A DNA stretch of 64,000 nucleotides, taken from G963674835 sp963674835. Its GTDB lineage: Bacteria; Planctomycetota; Planctomycetia; Pirellulales; Thermoguttaceae. How positions within the stretch are numbered: the stretch's first letter is position 1; the number at the start of each line of letters is the position of its first letter. A program made the position numbers and the translations under genes. This document shows, piece after piece, positions 39,386-48,104 of the stretch. The stretch covers positions 930,001 through 994,000 of the forward strand of contig CAXXKC010000003.1 of assembly GCA_963674835.2 (NCBI GenBank), written 5' to 3'. The notes under the pieces are model-generated. The model was given only the letters and a program-made list of their open reading frames with translations. It was not told the origin of the DNA and did not search any database.

Positions 39386-39889
39386 ATGTCCGGCTCGACA
39401 CCCAACCAGGACAAAGACATCTTCGACGTCCGCAAAATCCGTCGGCTCGTCTCGTTGATGAACGAACACGACCTCGGCGAAATCGACCTCCGCCAGGGCG
39501 ACATGCGGATCAAACTCCGCCGCGGCGCCGATCCGGTGATCAGTGCACCCCTGGTCCGGCCGCACTCCGCCCCCGTCGCAGGCCCCGCCGACGCCCCGGC
39601 CGCCCCGCCGGCAGCCGCCGCTCCGCCCGCCCCCGTCGACGAACACACCAAGCTCATCACCAGTCCCATGGTCGGCACGTTCTACGCCGCTCCCGACCCC
39701 GATTCGCCGCCCTACGTCAAAGTGGGCGATAACGTTGGTCCCGACACGACCGTCTGCATCGTCGAAGCCATGAAGGTCTTCAACCAGATCCCAGCCGAGC
39801 TCAGCGGAAAGATCATCGCAGTCCTGGTCGAAAACGGCGAACCGATCGAGTTCGGCCAGCCTCTGTTCAAAGTCGATACCCGCCCCTAG
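39386..39889 (+). CDS. accB: AccB, biotin carboxyl carrier protein
   Basis: Carrier subunit of acetyl-CoA carboxylase. The 167-residue product has an N-terminal helix (DIFDVRKIRRLVSLMNEHDLGEIDL), a Pro/Ala-rich flexible linker at about 55-85 and the biotinyl domain with SPMVGTFYAAPDPDSPPYVKVGD and the biotinylation motif VEAMKVFNQI (K130). GGAG precedes the ATG at 39386. accC follows after 16 bases, forming the usual accBC operon. Biotin itself would be made by the route that includes bioA at the left edge. Confidence 0.97.
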   Translation: MSGSTPNQDKDIFDVRKIRRLVSLMNEHDLGEIDLRQGDMRIKLRRGADPVISAPLVRPHSAPVAGPADAPAAPPAAAAPPAPVDEHTKLITSPMVGTFYAAPDPDSPPYVKVGDNVGPDTTVCIVEAMKVFNQIPAELSGKIIAVLVENGEPIEFGQPLFKVDTRP

Positions 39890-39905
39890 CCCCGCCGGAC
39901 CAACG

Positions 39906-41252
<1,347 letters not shown>

Positions 41253-41299
41253 TCGCGCTCGCCCCTCACCCACTCTCACCCCCGTAGGTTATGCTTCAG

Positions 41300-42767
41300 C
41301 CACCCCTTTCAACATGGCATTTGGCGTTTGCGTCTTCCATCGTAAGCTGTTGGCTTTGAAGGAGGTAGCCCAGTTTTCATGGAGGAAACACCGGTGTCTT
41401 TGTCTGAGGCGTTTCGGCCGTTTGTGGAAGGTGCCCCCTGTGCTGTCGTTGCCAGGCTTGCGATGGAGTATCTGCTGGACGACGTGGTTCTGCAGACCCT
41501 GTTTGCGGAACACGCCAGCGCACAGTACGAACGCGAAGTCACGTTGACCAATTTGGTGAATGTCATGCTCGATGTGGCGTGCGGCAACCGTCGGTCCCCC
41601 CGCGCTGCGTACTTGGCGAGGAAAGACGAGGTTGCCGCTTCCTTGTCGGCTTTCTACGGCAAGCTCAACCGCACCGAACTGGCGATTTCCGAGGCGGTCG
41701 TCGAGCATGCCGCGGAGCGCGCTGGCGGACTGATCCGCGCCATGAAAGGACTTCAGAAAGAACCGGTGCTCGGCTTGGCATCCTATGTCCTCGACGGGAA
41801 CATGCTGACGGGCACGGAACACCGCTTGAAACCGTTGCGTCAAACGCGCGCCGCCGCACTGCCCGGAAAATCGCTGGTGGTGTACGAATACGCGACCGGC
41901 TTGGTCACCAAGGTGGTACTTTGGGAGGATGCCCACAGTCAGGAGCGTGCCCTGCTGCACGATCTGGAGATCAAAACGGGAACTCACCTGATCGCTGATC
42001 GCAATTTCTGCGTGCCCTGGTTTTTGCTGTATCTCCACAAAGGCGGATCCTTTTTTACGATTCGCCATCACCGCAGCACGTTTCCGCTGAATCCGGGGGG
42101 GAACGTGCGTCGGCGAGGCCGTTGCGCGACAGGGAAGGTGAGCGAACAGGCGATCCGTATCGAAGATGAGAATGGACAGGAGTTCTTCTGGCGGAAGATC
42201 ACGCTGACGTTGGACGTCCCCACGCGGGATGGTGAGACGGAGATCGTGCTCATCACCAACCTGCCCCCCAAGGTCCATGCCACAACGATCGCCGTGGCGT
42301 ACCGGCAACGTTGGACGATCGAGCAGCATTTCCAGCGTCTCACCGACTGGCTGCATTGCGAGGTCGCCACGCTGGGCTACCCACGTGCGGCGTTGTTTGC
42401 TTTTTCCATGTCCCTGGTGGCGGCCAACGCCTTGGCTGTTCTCATTGCCGCCCTTCGGGCCGTGCATGGCCTGGAGGCCGCCGACAACCTGTCGTACATG
42501 GCCCTGGTGGACGAAGTCGGAGCTACGTATCGCGGGATGATGCTTGCCCTGCCGCCGCGTCGCTGGAGCTTCGTCCACCGCTGTACCACCGACCAAACTG
42601 CTCGACTCTTGCGAGAGATTGCCCGTCATGCGAACCTTAAGATACTGACCAAAACCCGACGAGGCCCGAAAAAACCTCGGCGGACACCCAATTGCAAAAA
42701 CATCAAGCACTTATCCACCCATCGCGTCCTCACCGAAGCCCGCGAACGCACATGTTGAAAGGGGTGG
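41300..42767 (+). mobile_element. IS4-family insertion sequence, copy 1
   Basis: A 1468-base element with perfect 17-base terminal inverted repeats (CCACCCCTTTCAACATG). It is flanked by an 11-base direct repeat TTATGCTTCAG at 41289-41299 and 42768-42778, the apparent target duplication. One transposase gene fills it. It is identical to copy 2 (51535-53002) except for one visible substitution (G at 42045, A at 52280). The target is the left arm of a palindrome GGTTATGCTTCAGC(G/A)TAAC. Confidence 0.95.
41379..42758 (+). CDS. IS4-family DDE transposase (copy 1)
   Basis: The 459-residue product carries the catalytic acidic residues D139 (ASYVLDGNML), D207 (HLIADRNFCVPW) and E315 in the IS4 signature YRQRWTIEQHFQRL (Y-x2-R-x3-E). 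It is intact from the ATG at 41379 to a stop nine bases inside the right inverted repeat end. G223 distinguishes it from copy 2. Base use on the + strand is balanced between G and C, unlike the C-rich host genes, consistent with recent arrival. The element looks competent for transposition. Confidence 0.95.
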   Translation: MEETPVSLSEAFRPFVEGAPCAVVARLAMEYLLDDVVLQTLFAEHASAQYEREVTLTNLVNVMLDVACGNRRSPRAAYLARKDEVAASLSAFYGKLNRTELAISEAVVEHAAERAGGLIRAMKGLQKEPVLGLASYVLDGNMLTGTEHRLKPLRQTRAAALPGKSLVVYEYATGLVTKVVLWEDAHSQERALLHDLEIKTGTHLIADRNFCVPWFLLYLHKGGSFFTIRHHRSTFPLNPGGNVRRRGRCATGKVSEQAIRIEDENGQEFFWRKITLTLDVPTRDGETEIVLITNLPPKVHATTIAVAYRQRWTIEQHFQRLTDWLHCEVATLGYPRAALFAFSMSLVAANALAVLIAALRAVHGLEAADNLSYMALVDEVGATYRGMMLALPPRRWSFVHRCTTDQTARLLREIARHANLKILTKTRRGPKKPRRTPNCKNIKHLSTHRVLTEARERTC

Positions 42768-42831
42768 TTATGCTTCAGCGTAACCACCCACGACCTCCGC
42801 GCACCCACCGTCTTCCCCGCTACCCCACAGG

Positions 42832-42851
42832 TTGTGCTTCAGTACACCCCC
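42832..42851. repeat. Degenerate GGTTATGCTTCAGCATAAC-type palindrome
   Basis: Reads CAGGTTGTGCTTCAGTACAC. It keeps the GCTTCAG centre but has lost much of the pairing. It lies 64 bases after IS copy 1. Confidence 0.4.
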
Positions 42852-42914
42852 CCTTCCTCAACCCCCACAGCCCAAGGTAGAATTCAGAGCTTATATTCCA
42901 CCGGATTCTTTGGA

Positions 42915-43007
42915 CCGCATTTGGCGTAATCGTAGCGTGTCTTTCGCTTTCCCCAACCGTAGAAACGCGCCGCCGCGAACGCTACAGTTAAGTGCGACAC
43001 GCACTAG
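42915..43007. repeat. CTAG-bounded dispersed repeat, copy D
   Basis: Starts CGCATTTGGCGTAATCGTAGCG and ends GTGCGACACGCACTAG, about 80 percent or more like copy A by eye. It lies directly upstream of the phosphofructokinase gene, the only copy not providing a stop codon. Confidence 0.85.
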
Positions 43008-43040
43008 CGTCTGTCAGAAGTGCACTGCTCGGAGCAACTC

Positions 43041-44411
43041 ATGCAAACACCCCTCTCCAACCCTCCCCTGCCCAGTACCAACCTTCGCCGAGTGGCCATC
43101 CTCTTCTCCGGTGGGCCCGCACCGGGCGCCAACGCCGTGATCGCCAGCGCAGCGAGCTGCTTTTCCAAAGCCGGCATCGAGGTCCTCGGCATCCGCAACG
43201 GCTATTCCCACCTCATGGACTACGATTCCACCGGCGAACTCAAGGAAGGCGTCGCCTACCGCATACTCCGTCACCAGGACCTGGAAGGGGTCCGCACCAG
43301 CAACGGCATCATGATCGGCACCGCCCGTGCCAACCCCGGCAAGAAGCTCCGTGAGCCCAAAGACCTCGACGATCCCGAACTCACCGCCCCGCTGGCCACC
43401 GTCTACGAGGCCCTCCGCAGCCTCGATGTCGACGCCCTCGTTTCCATCGGCGGCGACGACACCTTGACCACCGCCGCCAAGTTCAAGCTCTACCAGGATC
43501 GTCTATCCCCCGACATGAAGCGGATCCGCGTCGTCCATCTTCCTAAGACGATCGACAACGACTACGCCGGCATCGACTTCACCTTCGGCTACTTCAGCGC
43601 TGTCGAGATGTTGGCCACCCAGGTCCGCAACCTCCTGGCCGACGCCGAGTCCGCCCGCGCCTACTTCATCGCCCAGGTCATGGGCCGCAAGGCCGGTTGG
43701 CTCTCCTACGGTGCCGCCATCGCCGGCGAGGCCACGCTCGTCATCGGCCTGGAAGACATCGCCAAACAGTGGTGGTCCACCGAGACTGTCATCGACCCCA
43801 AAACCGGCAAACCCGTCATCGACCAGGCCACCGGTCAGCCCAAACAGCGCGACGTCTTCCAGGTCTCCGCCATCGTCGACCACATCGTCGACACCATGGA
43901 AGCCCGCCAGCGGGAAGGCAAGCCCTACGGCGTCATCGTCATGGCCGAAGGCATCGGCGAGTACCTCCCCCTCGACGTCATCCTCGGCTGCGTCTCCGAA
44001 GAGGAATACCGCGGCTTCGACCTCGACGAGTTCGGCCACTTCCCCGTCTCCCAGCTCAAGTTCAGTAGCCGCATCGGTCGCATGGCCGCCAAGGAGTACA
44101 AGGATCGCACCGGCAAGAAAGCCAAGGTCAACGGCGTGCAGTTCGGCTACGAAGTCCGCTGCCACCGCCCCACCGCCTTCGACGTCGCCCTGGGCAGCCA
44201 GCTCGGCGTCGGTGCCTACCGTGCCCTGGCCGAGGAAGGCAAGAACGGCGTCATGGTCTCCGTCACCGGTCAGCTCCAACTCGTCTACGAGCCCTTCGAG
44301 TCGCTGATCAACTTCCAGAAGCTCCGCGCCACCGATCGCCCCATCGATCCCCAGGGCGACTTCCACCTTCTGGCCCGCTACCTGGAACCCCGCGTCGACG
44401 GAAAGCCGTAG
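43041..44411 (+). CDS. 6-phosphofructokinase, PPi-dependent type
   Basis: Phosphorylates fructose 6-phosphate. The 456-residue product has the PFK fold motifs AILFSGGPAPGANAVIAS, ALVSIGGDDTLTTAAKF and VHLPKTIDNDYAGIDFTFG. The GGDD and PKTIDND motifs (Asp and Lys at positions that are Gly in GGDGS and PGTIDND of ATP-PFKs) indicate pyrophosphate as phosphoryl donor, making the step reversible. Later MGRKAGWLSYGAAIAGEATL and VIMAEGIGEYLP are the sugar-phosphate region. GGAG stands seven bases before the ATG at 43041; a GTG at 43020 is less likely. Confidence 0.9.
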   Translation: MQTPLSNPPLPSTNLRRVAILFSGGPAPGANAVIASAASCFSKAGIEVLGIRNGYSHLMDYDSTGELKEGVAYRILRHQDLEGVRTSNGIMIGTARANPGKKLREPKDLDDPELTAPLATVYEALRSLDVDALVSIGGDDTLTTAAKFKLYQDRLSPDMKRIRVVHLPKTIDNDYAGIDFTFGYFSAVEMLATQVRNLLADAESARAYFIAQVMGRKAGWLSYGAAIAGEATLVIGLEDIAKQWWSTETVIDPKTGKPVIDQATGQPKQRDVFQVSAIVDHIVDTMEARQREGKPYGVIVMAEGIGEYLPLDVILGCVSEEEYRGFDLDEFGHFPVSQLKFSSRIGRMAAKEYKDRTGKKAKVNGVQFGYEVRCHRPTAFDVALGSQLGVGAYRALAEEGKNGVMVSVTGQLQLVYEPFESLINFQKLRATDRPIDPQGDFHLLARYLEPRVDGKP

Positions 44412-44473
44412 CGCACTGTCAAACCTTGATCCTGCGGTGCCGCCGCGACGACTACCCTCCCGCGCGGCGCTCG

Positions 44474-45061
44474 CTACAGCGTCCCCTTCGTGCTCGGCAC
44501 ATCGCGGATTCGTGGGTCTTGCTCCATGGCCATCCGCAGCGCTCGCGCCGTCGCCTTGAAGATCCCTTCGGCGATGTGATGGCTGTTGCGCCCATAGTGC
44601 AGCAGAATGTGCACATTGCACAGCGCGTTGGCCGACAGCGCCTGCCAGAAATCAAAGATCAGTTCGCTGTCAAAATCCCCGATCTTCGGCGACGGTATCT
44701 TCGCGTCCAGCACCAGGTAAGGCCGCCCGCCCAGGTCCACCGCGCTGGTCACCAGCGATTCCTCCATCGGCAGCGCGAAATGCCCGTACCGCCGAATGCC
44801 CGCCTTATCACCCAATGCCTCGCGCAGCGCCTGCCCAAGACAAATCCCCACGTCCTCCACCGTGTGATGCTGGTCCACCTCCAAATCGCCGACCGCCTTG
44901 ATGCTCAAATCGATCGCCGCGTGCTTGGCCAGCAGCGTCAGCATGTGATCCAGAAACCCGACCCCGGTCTCGATCTCGCCCCGCCCCACGCCGTCCAGGT
45001 CCAGCTCCAGCTCGATCTGTGTCTCCGCCGTCTGCCGCTCGATGCGTGCCGTCCGTCCCAT
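44474..45061 (-). CDS. hisB: HisB, imidazoleglycerol-phosphate dehydratase
   Basis: Converts imidazole glycerol phosphate to imidazole acetol phosphate in histidine synthesis. The 195-residue single-domain product has the Mn-binding motifs GFLDHMLTLLAKHAAIDL, DQHHTVEDVGICLG, GRNSHHIAEGIFKATARAL and the usual C-terminus (MEQDPRIRDVPSTKGTL). The N-terminal histidinol-phosphatase domain of enterobacterial HisB is absent, so a separate phosphatase (possibly the gene at 7663-8460) is needed. The ATG at 45061 begins MGRTARIERQTAETQI; upstream in-frame sequence includes a palindromic repeat. Confidence 0.96.
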   Translation of the reverse strand: MGRTARIERQTAETQIELELDLDGVGRGEIETGVGFLDHMLTLLAKHAAIDLSIKAVGDLEVDQHHTVEDVGICLGQALREALGDKAGIRRYGHFALPMEESLVTSAVDLGGRPYLVLDAKIPSPKIGDFDSELIFDFWQALSANALCNVHILLHYGRNSHHIAEGIFKATARALRMAMEQDPRIRDVPSTKGTL

Positions 45062-45101
45062 GCCAACCAATCCCCCATTCCCAATGTTCCAGCCGCACCA
45101 T

Positions 45102-45126
45102 GGAGCACAGCCGCCCCCGGCTGTGC
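45102..45126. repeat. Palindromic repeat GCACAGCCG family, copy 3
   Basis: Perfect stem with CCCC loop; the lead-in is CCATGGA instead of CCATGTA. It lies between hisB and hisC. Confidence 0.85.
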
Positions 45127-45158
45127 CACCTCTGCCCTCAACCTTACCCCTCCGCCCC

Positions 45159-46205
45159 TCAAACCATACCTCCCAGCCGCTCCAAACACGTTTCGATTTC
45201 CTCATCCGTCCCCACGCTGATCCGCAGCCCGTCGCCCCACTCCGGATACTCCATGTATCGAACCAATAGCCGCTCAGCTTTCAGTTGCTCGTAAAGCGGC
45301 TTTACCGCTTGTGACGGATGTACGTTCCAGGTGAAGTTCGACTGCGAATCGACCACCTCGAATCCCAACTTTCGCATCCCCTCGGTCAATCGTCCCCGCG
45401 TCGCCAGAATTTTCGCCCGATTCTCAGCCAGCCACGCCTGGTCGCCGATGGCCGCCGTCGCCGCCGCGATCGCCAACGAGTCGCAGTTGTACGAGTCCTT
45501 CACCTTGACCAATTGCTCGATGATCTGCGGCTGCGCCACTACGTACCCAAAACGCAGCCCCGCCAGCGCGTACGACTTGCTCATCGACCGCGAAACCAGG
45601 ATCTTCTCGTTCTCCTTCACCAGGTCGATGCAGTGGAACTCGGCGAAATCCGCATACGCCTCATCCACCAGCAGCGGACAGGGCAGCCGTTCGGCCAGTT
45701 CCAGAATCGCTTCCCGCGACACCATCGTTCCCGAAGGGCTGTTCGGATTCGGCAGAAACACCAGCCGCAAATCCTCGCTCCCCCGGCCAAACGCTTCCGC
45801 AAGCGACCAGTCCCGCTCAAACGGAACCGCCTCGCTCCGCGCCCCCTGAATCTCCGCCAACGACGCGTAGAGAATGTAGCTCGGGTACGGCAACCGCAGC
45901 AGCTCTCCCTGGCCCACCAGCGCCCGCGTCAGGATCGTCAAGATGTCGTCGCTGCCGTTACCGCACAGGATCCAACCCGGCTCCACACCCAGCACCTCGG
46001 CCGCCTTGCGTCGAAACATCCCGCACATTGGGTCCGGGTACTTCTGCAATCCCCGCCGCAACGCCTCTTCAACCGCCGTCCGTACCGCCGGCGACGCCGC
46101 ATAAGGGTTTTCATTCGTGTTCAGCTTGATGAACCCGTCTGTCTGCGGCTGCTCACCCGGCACATAGCCGCCCATCGCCTCAATCTCTGGTCGAAAATAA
46201 CCCAT
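45159..46205 (-). CDS. hisC: HisC, histidinol-phosphate aminotransferase
   Basis: PLP enzyme that transaminates imidazole acetol phosphate. The 348-residue product has KLNTNENPYAASPAV, NGSDDILTILTRA, LVFLPNPNSPSGTMV, VDEAYADFAEF and the PLP-Lys motif SRSMSKSYALAGLRFGYVVA. The ATG at 46205 starts MGYFRPEIEAMGGYVPGEQP; a TTG 12 bases upstream is possible. It lies between hisD and hisB on the same strand and in pathway-related order, with short repeats in both spacers. Confidence 0.95.
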   Translation of the reverse strand: MGYFRPEIEAMGGYVPGEQPQTDGFIKLNTNENPYAASPAVRTAVEEALRRGLQKYPDPMCGMFRRKAAEVLGVEPGWILCGNGSDDILTILTRALVGQGELLRLPYPSYILYASLAEIQGARSEAVPFERDWSLAEAFGRGSEDLRLVFLPNPNSPSGTMVSREAILELAERLPCPLLVDEAYADFAEFHCIDLVKENEKILVSRSMSKSYALAGLRFGYVVAQPQIIEQLVKVKDSYNCDSLAIAAATAAIGDQAWLAENRAKILATRGRLTEGMRKLGFEVVDSQSNFTWNVHPSQAVKPLYEQLKAERLLVRYMEYPEWGDGLRISVGTDEEIETCLERLGGMV

Positions 46206-46252
46206 AACACCCACCAACCAAAATCACCATGCATCCCCAACAACCACAAATC

Positions 46253-46293
46253 TCCCCTCGCCCGCTTGCGGGAGAGGGGCCGGGGGTGAGGGC
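46253..46293. repeat. Dispersed repeat CTCGCCCGCTTGCGGG...GGTGAGGG, copy 2
   Basis: Reads CCCCTCGCCCGCTTGCGGGA followed by GAGGGGCCGGGGGTGAGGGC. It is the cleanest copy of the family and lies between hisC and hisD. Confidence 0.8.
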
Positions 46294-46324
46294 ACCATCC
46301 ACTCGGTCGTCACTCCCCACTCCC

Positions 46325-46349
46325 CATTCGTCATTCGTCATTCGTCATC
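46325..46349. repeat. 7-base tandem repeat (ATTCGTC)x3 at the hisD 3' end
   Basis: Three and a half direct copies of CATTCGT/ATTCGTC. On the minus strand they read GACGAAT and encode the last residues of HisD (MTNDE) including the stop. Confidence 0.85.
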
Positions 46350-47698
46350 CGACACTCCACACTCGCCCGATGCCCCGTCAACCCTTCCTTCGTCGCCAAC
46401 ACGCGCACATCGCCGGCCAACCGCCCCAACCCTTCCCGCCCAAAACACAACACGCTCCCCGCCCGCAGAAAATCATTCGCCGACAGCCCGCTGGCGAATC
46501 GTGCCGTCCCGCTGGTCGGCAGCACGTGCGACGGCCCCGCGGCGTAATCTCCCACGGCCACTGGCGTGTAATTGCCCAAAAAGATCGCCCCGGCGTGCTG
46601 GATCTTCTCCACCAACTCCTCGGCGTTTTCCGTCGCGATGTGAAGATGCTCCGGGGCAATCTCGTCGGCCAACGCACACGCTTCCTCCGCATCCCGCGCC
46701 AAAATGACCGCCCCAAAATCTTCCAAGCTCTGCCGCGCTAGCTCGCCCCGCTCCACCTCGTCCAACTGCCGGCCTAGCTCCTCGACCGCCTCGTCCAACA
46801 CCGCCTCATCCCAACCGATCAACACACTCGCCCCCGGTGCATGCTCGGCCTGCGCGATCAGGTCGTATGCCGTGTACTTCGCCCGCGTCGACCGATCCAC
46901 GATCACCACCACTTCGCTCGGCCCGGCGATCGAGTCGATGTCCACCTCGCCGTACACATACTTCTTCGCCAGCGCCACGAACAGGTTCCCCGGCCCCACG
47001 ATCTTGTCCACCCGCGGGATTCCCTCCACCCCGTACGCCAGCGCCGCCACCGCCTGCGCCCCGCCCATCCGATACACTTCCCCGATGCCCAACTCGTGAC
47101 AGGTCGCCAGCAGGTCTTCGTTATAGGCCCCGTATCGCGTCGGCGGAGCCACCACGGCCAACTCTCGCACCCCGGCCACCTGTGCCGGCACCGCCGTCAT
47201 CAGCACCGTCGAAGGATACGCCGCCGCGCCCCCCGGCACACAGATCCCCGCCCGGTCCAGCGGTCGATACCGCTCGACCAGATACCCGTCCGGCCGCTCC
47301 ACGCGCACGTCACCATGCAGAATCGCCTCCTGAAACTCGCGAATGTTCCCCGCTACGCGCCGAATCGTCGCCAGAAACTCCGCATCCGCCTTCCCGTGCG
47401 CGGCCGCCAACTCCTCCGCCGGCACGCGAATCGTTTCCGGCGTCAGTTCCGCCTTATCGATCCGCGCCGAGTACTCCAGCACGGCCGCCAGCCCCCGCTG
47501 CTCCACGTCCCGGCAGATCCTCCGCACCACCTCCACCGGCGACAATGCTTCGCCAAAAATCTCCATCGTCCGTTGCCGGCCTTGCTGGCTCACCACGTCG
47601 CCACGCGGACTCAGCCGCTGCCGCAACTCGGCCATCGCCGCCCCGATGTCTTCCCGACGTCCATCGATCCGCCGAATCTTCAACTGCTTCCCGCCCAT
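46331..47698 (-). CDS. hisD: HisD, histidinol dehydrogenase
   Basis: Zinc enzyme that performs the last two oxidations of histidine synthesis. The 455-residue product has GGAAAYPSTVLMTAVPAQVAGV, YRMGGAQAVAALAYG, KIVGPGNLFVALAKKYVYGEVDIDSIAGPSEVVVI (in parts), the QAEH zinc ligand site in DLIAQAEHAPGAS and IAPEHLHI. The C-terminal residues after LTGHRASVE are encoded by a 7-base tandem repeat and are probably a recent, neutral extension. The ATG at 47698 is preceded by GGAG. It is first of hisD-hisC-hisB. Confidence 0.96.
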   Translation of the reverse strand: MGGKQLKIRRIDGRREDIGAAMAELRQRLSPRGDVVSQQGRQRTMEIFGEALSPVEVVRRICRDVEQRGLAAVLEYSARIDKAELTPETIRVPAEELAAAHGKADAEFLATIRRVAGNIREFQEAILHGDVRVERPDGYLVERYRPLDRAGICVPGGAAAYPSTVLMTAVPAQVAGVRELAVVAPPTRYGAYNEDLLATCHELGIGEVYRMGGAQAVAALAYGVEGIPRVDKIVGPGNLFVALAKKYVYGEVDIDSIAGPSEVVVIVDRSTRAKYTAYDLIAQAEHAPGASVLIGWDEAVLDEAVEELGRQLDEVERGELARQSLEDFGAVILARDAEEACALADEIAPEHLHIATENAEELVEKIQHAGAIFLGNYTPVAVGDYAAGPSHVLPTSGTARFASGLSANDFLRAGSVLCFGREGLGRLAGDVRVLATKEGLTGHRASVECRMTNDE

Positions 47699-48104
47699 CG
47701 CTCAAACTCCAACGAGAACCGACCCTCTCCTACTGGAAGAGGGGAAATGTGGTGAGAACTGCCCAACCTGCTCGCCCAAATCGCGTCCCGCGCTCGCCAA
47801 CTCCACGCTCTCTACTGCCCAACCTTCCAACACGACACACGAACTTCCCATTGTGTTCTGCCTGTCTCCCCGACGGAAGCCCCCCGCACGGTGGCCGCCG
47901 CGGCCGACACATTGCCTCCTCGCATGTGCCTTCGTTCACCGGCATGTTCCGCCTGAGCCAATTCTGCCGACCCATGGGAACTTTCTTGCCAACGCCCGCT
48001 CTAAGCGGTGGCGGAAAGGACCGCATGCGCCCTACAATAGAAGCATCGTTCTCGCGATACGCTCGACGAGCGGGCAATCCTCCGCACAGACGAGCACCGG
48101 AACC
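47699..48104. other. Divergent intergenic region hisD / 1129-residue protein gene
   Basis: About 400 bases. A diverged copy of the CTCTCC...GGTGAG repeat lies at 47721-47759. A -10-like TACAAT at 48033-48038 could start the + strand gene about 60 bases upstream of its GTG; no good -35 is seen. No His-rich leader peptide was found in front of hisD. Confidence 0.4.

Noticed and set aside
47699..48104. His-type attenuator in front of hisD
   Set aside because: No run of His codons and no intrinsic terminator on the minus strand; only two adjacent CAC codons occur in one frame.
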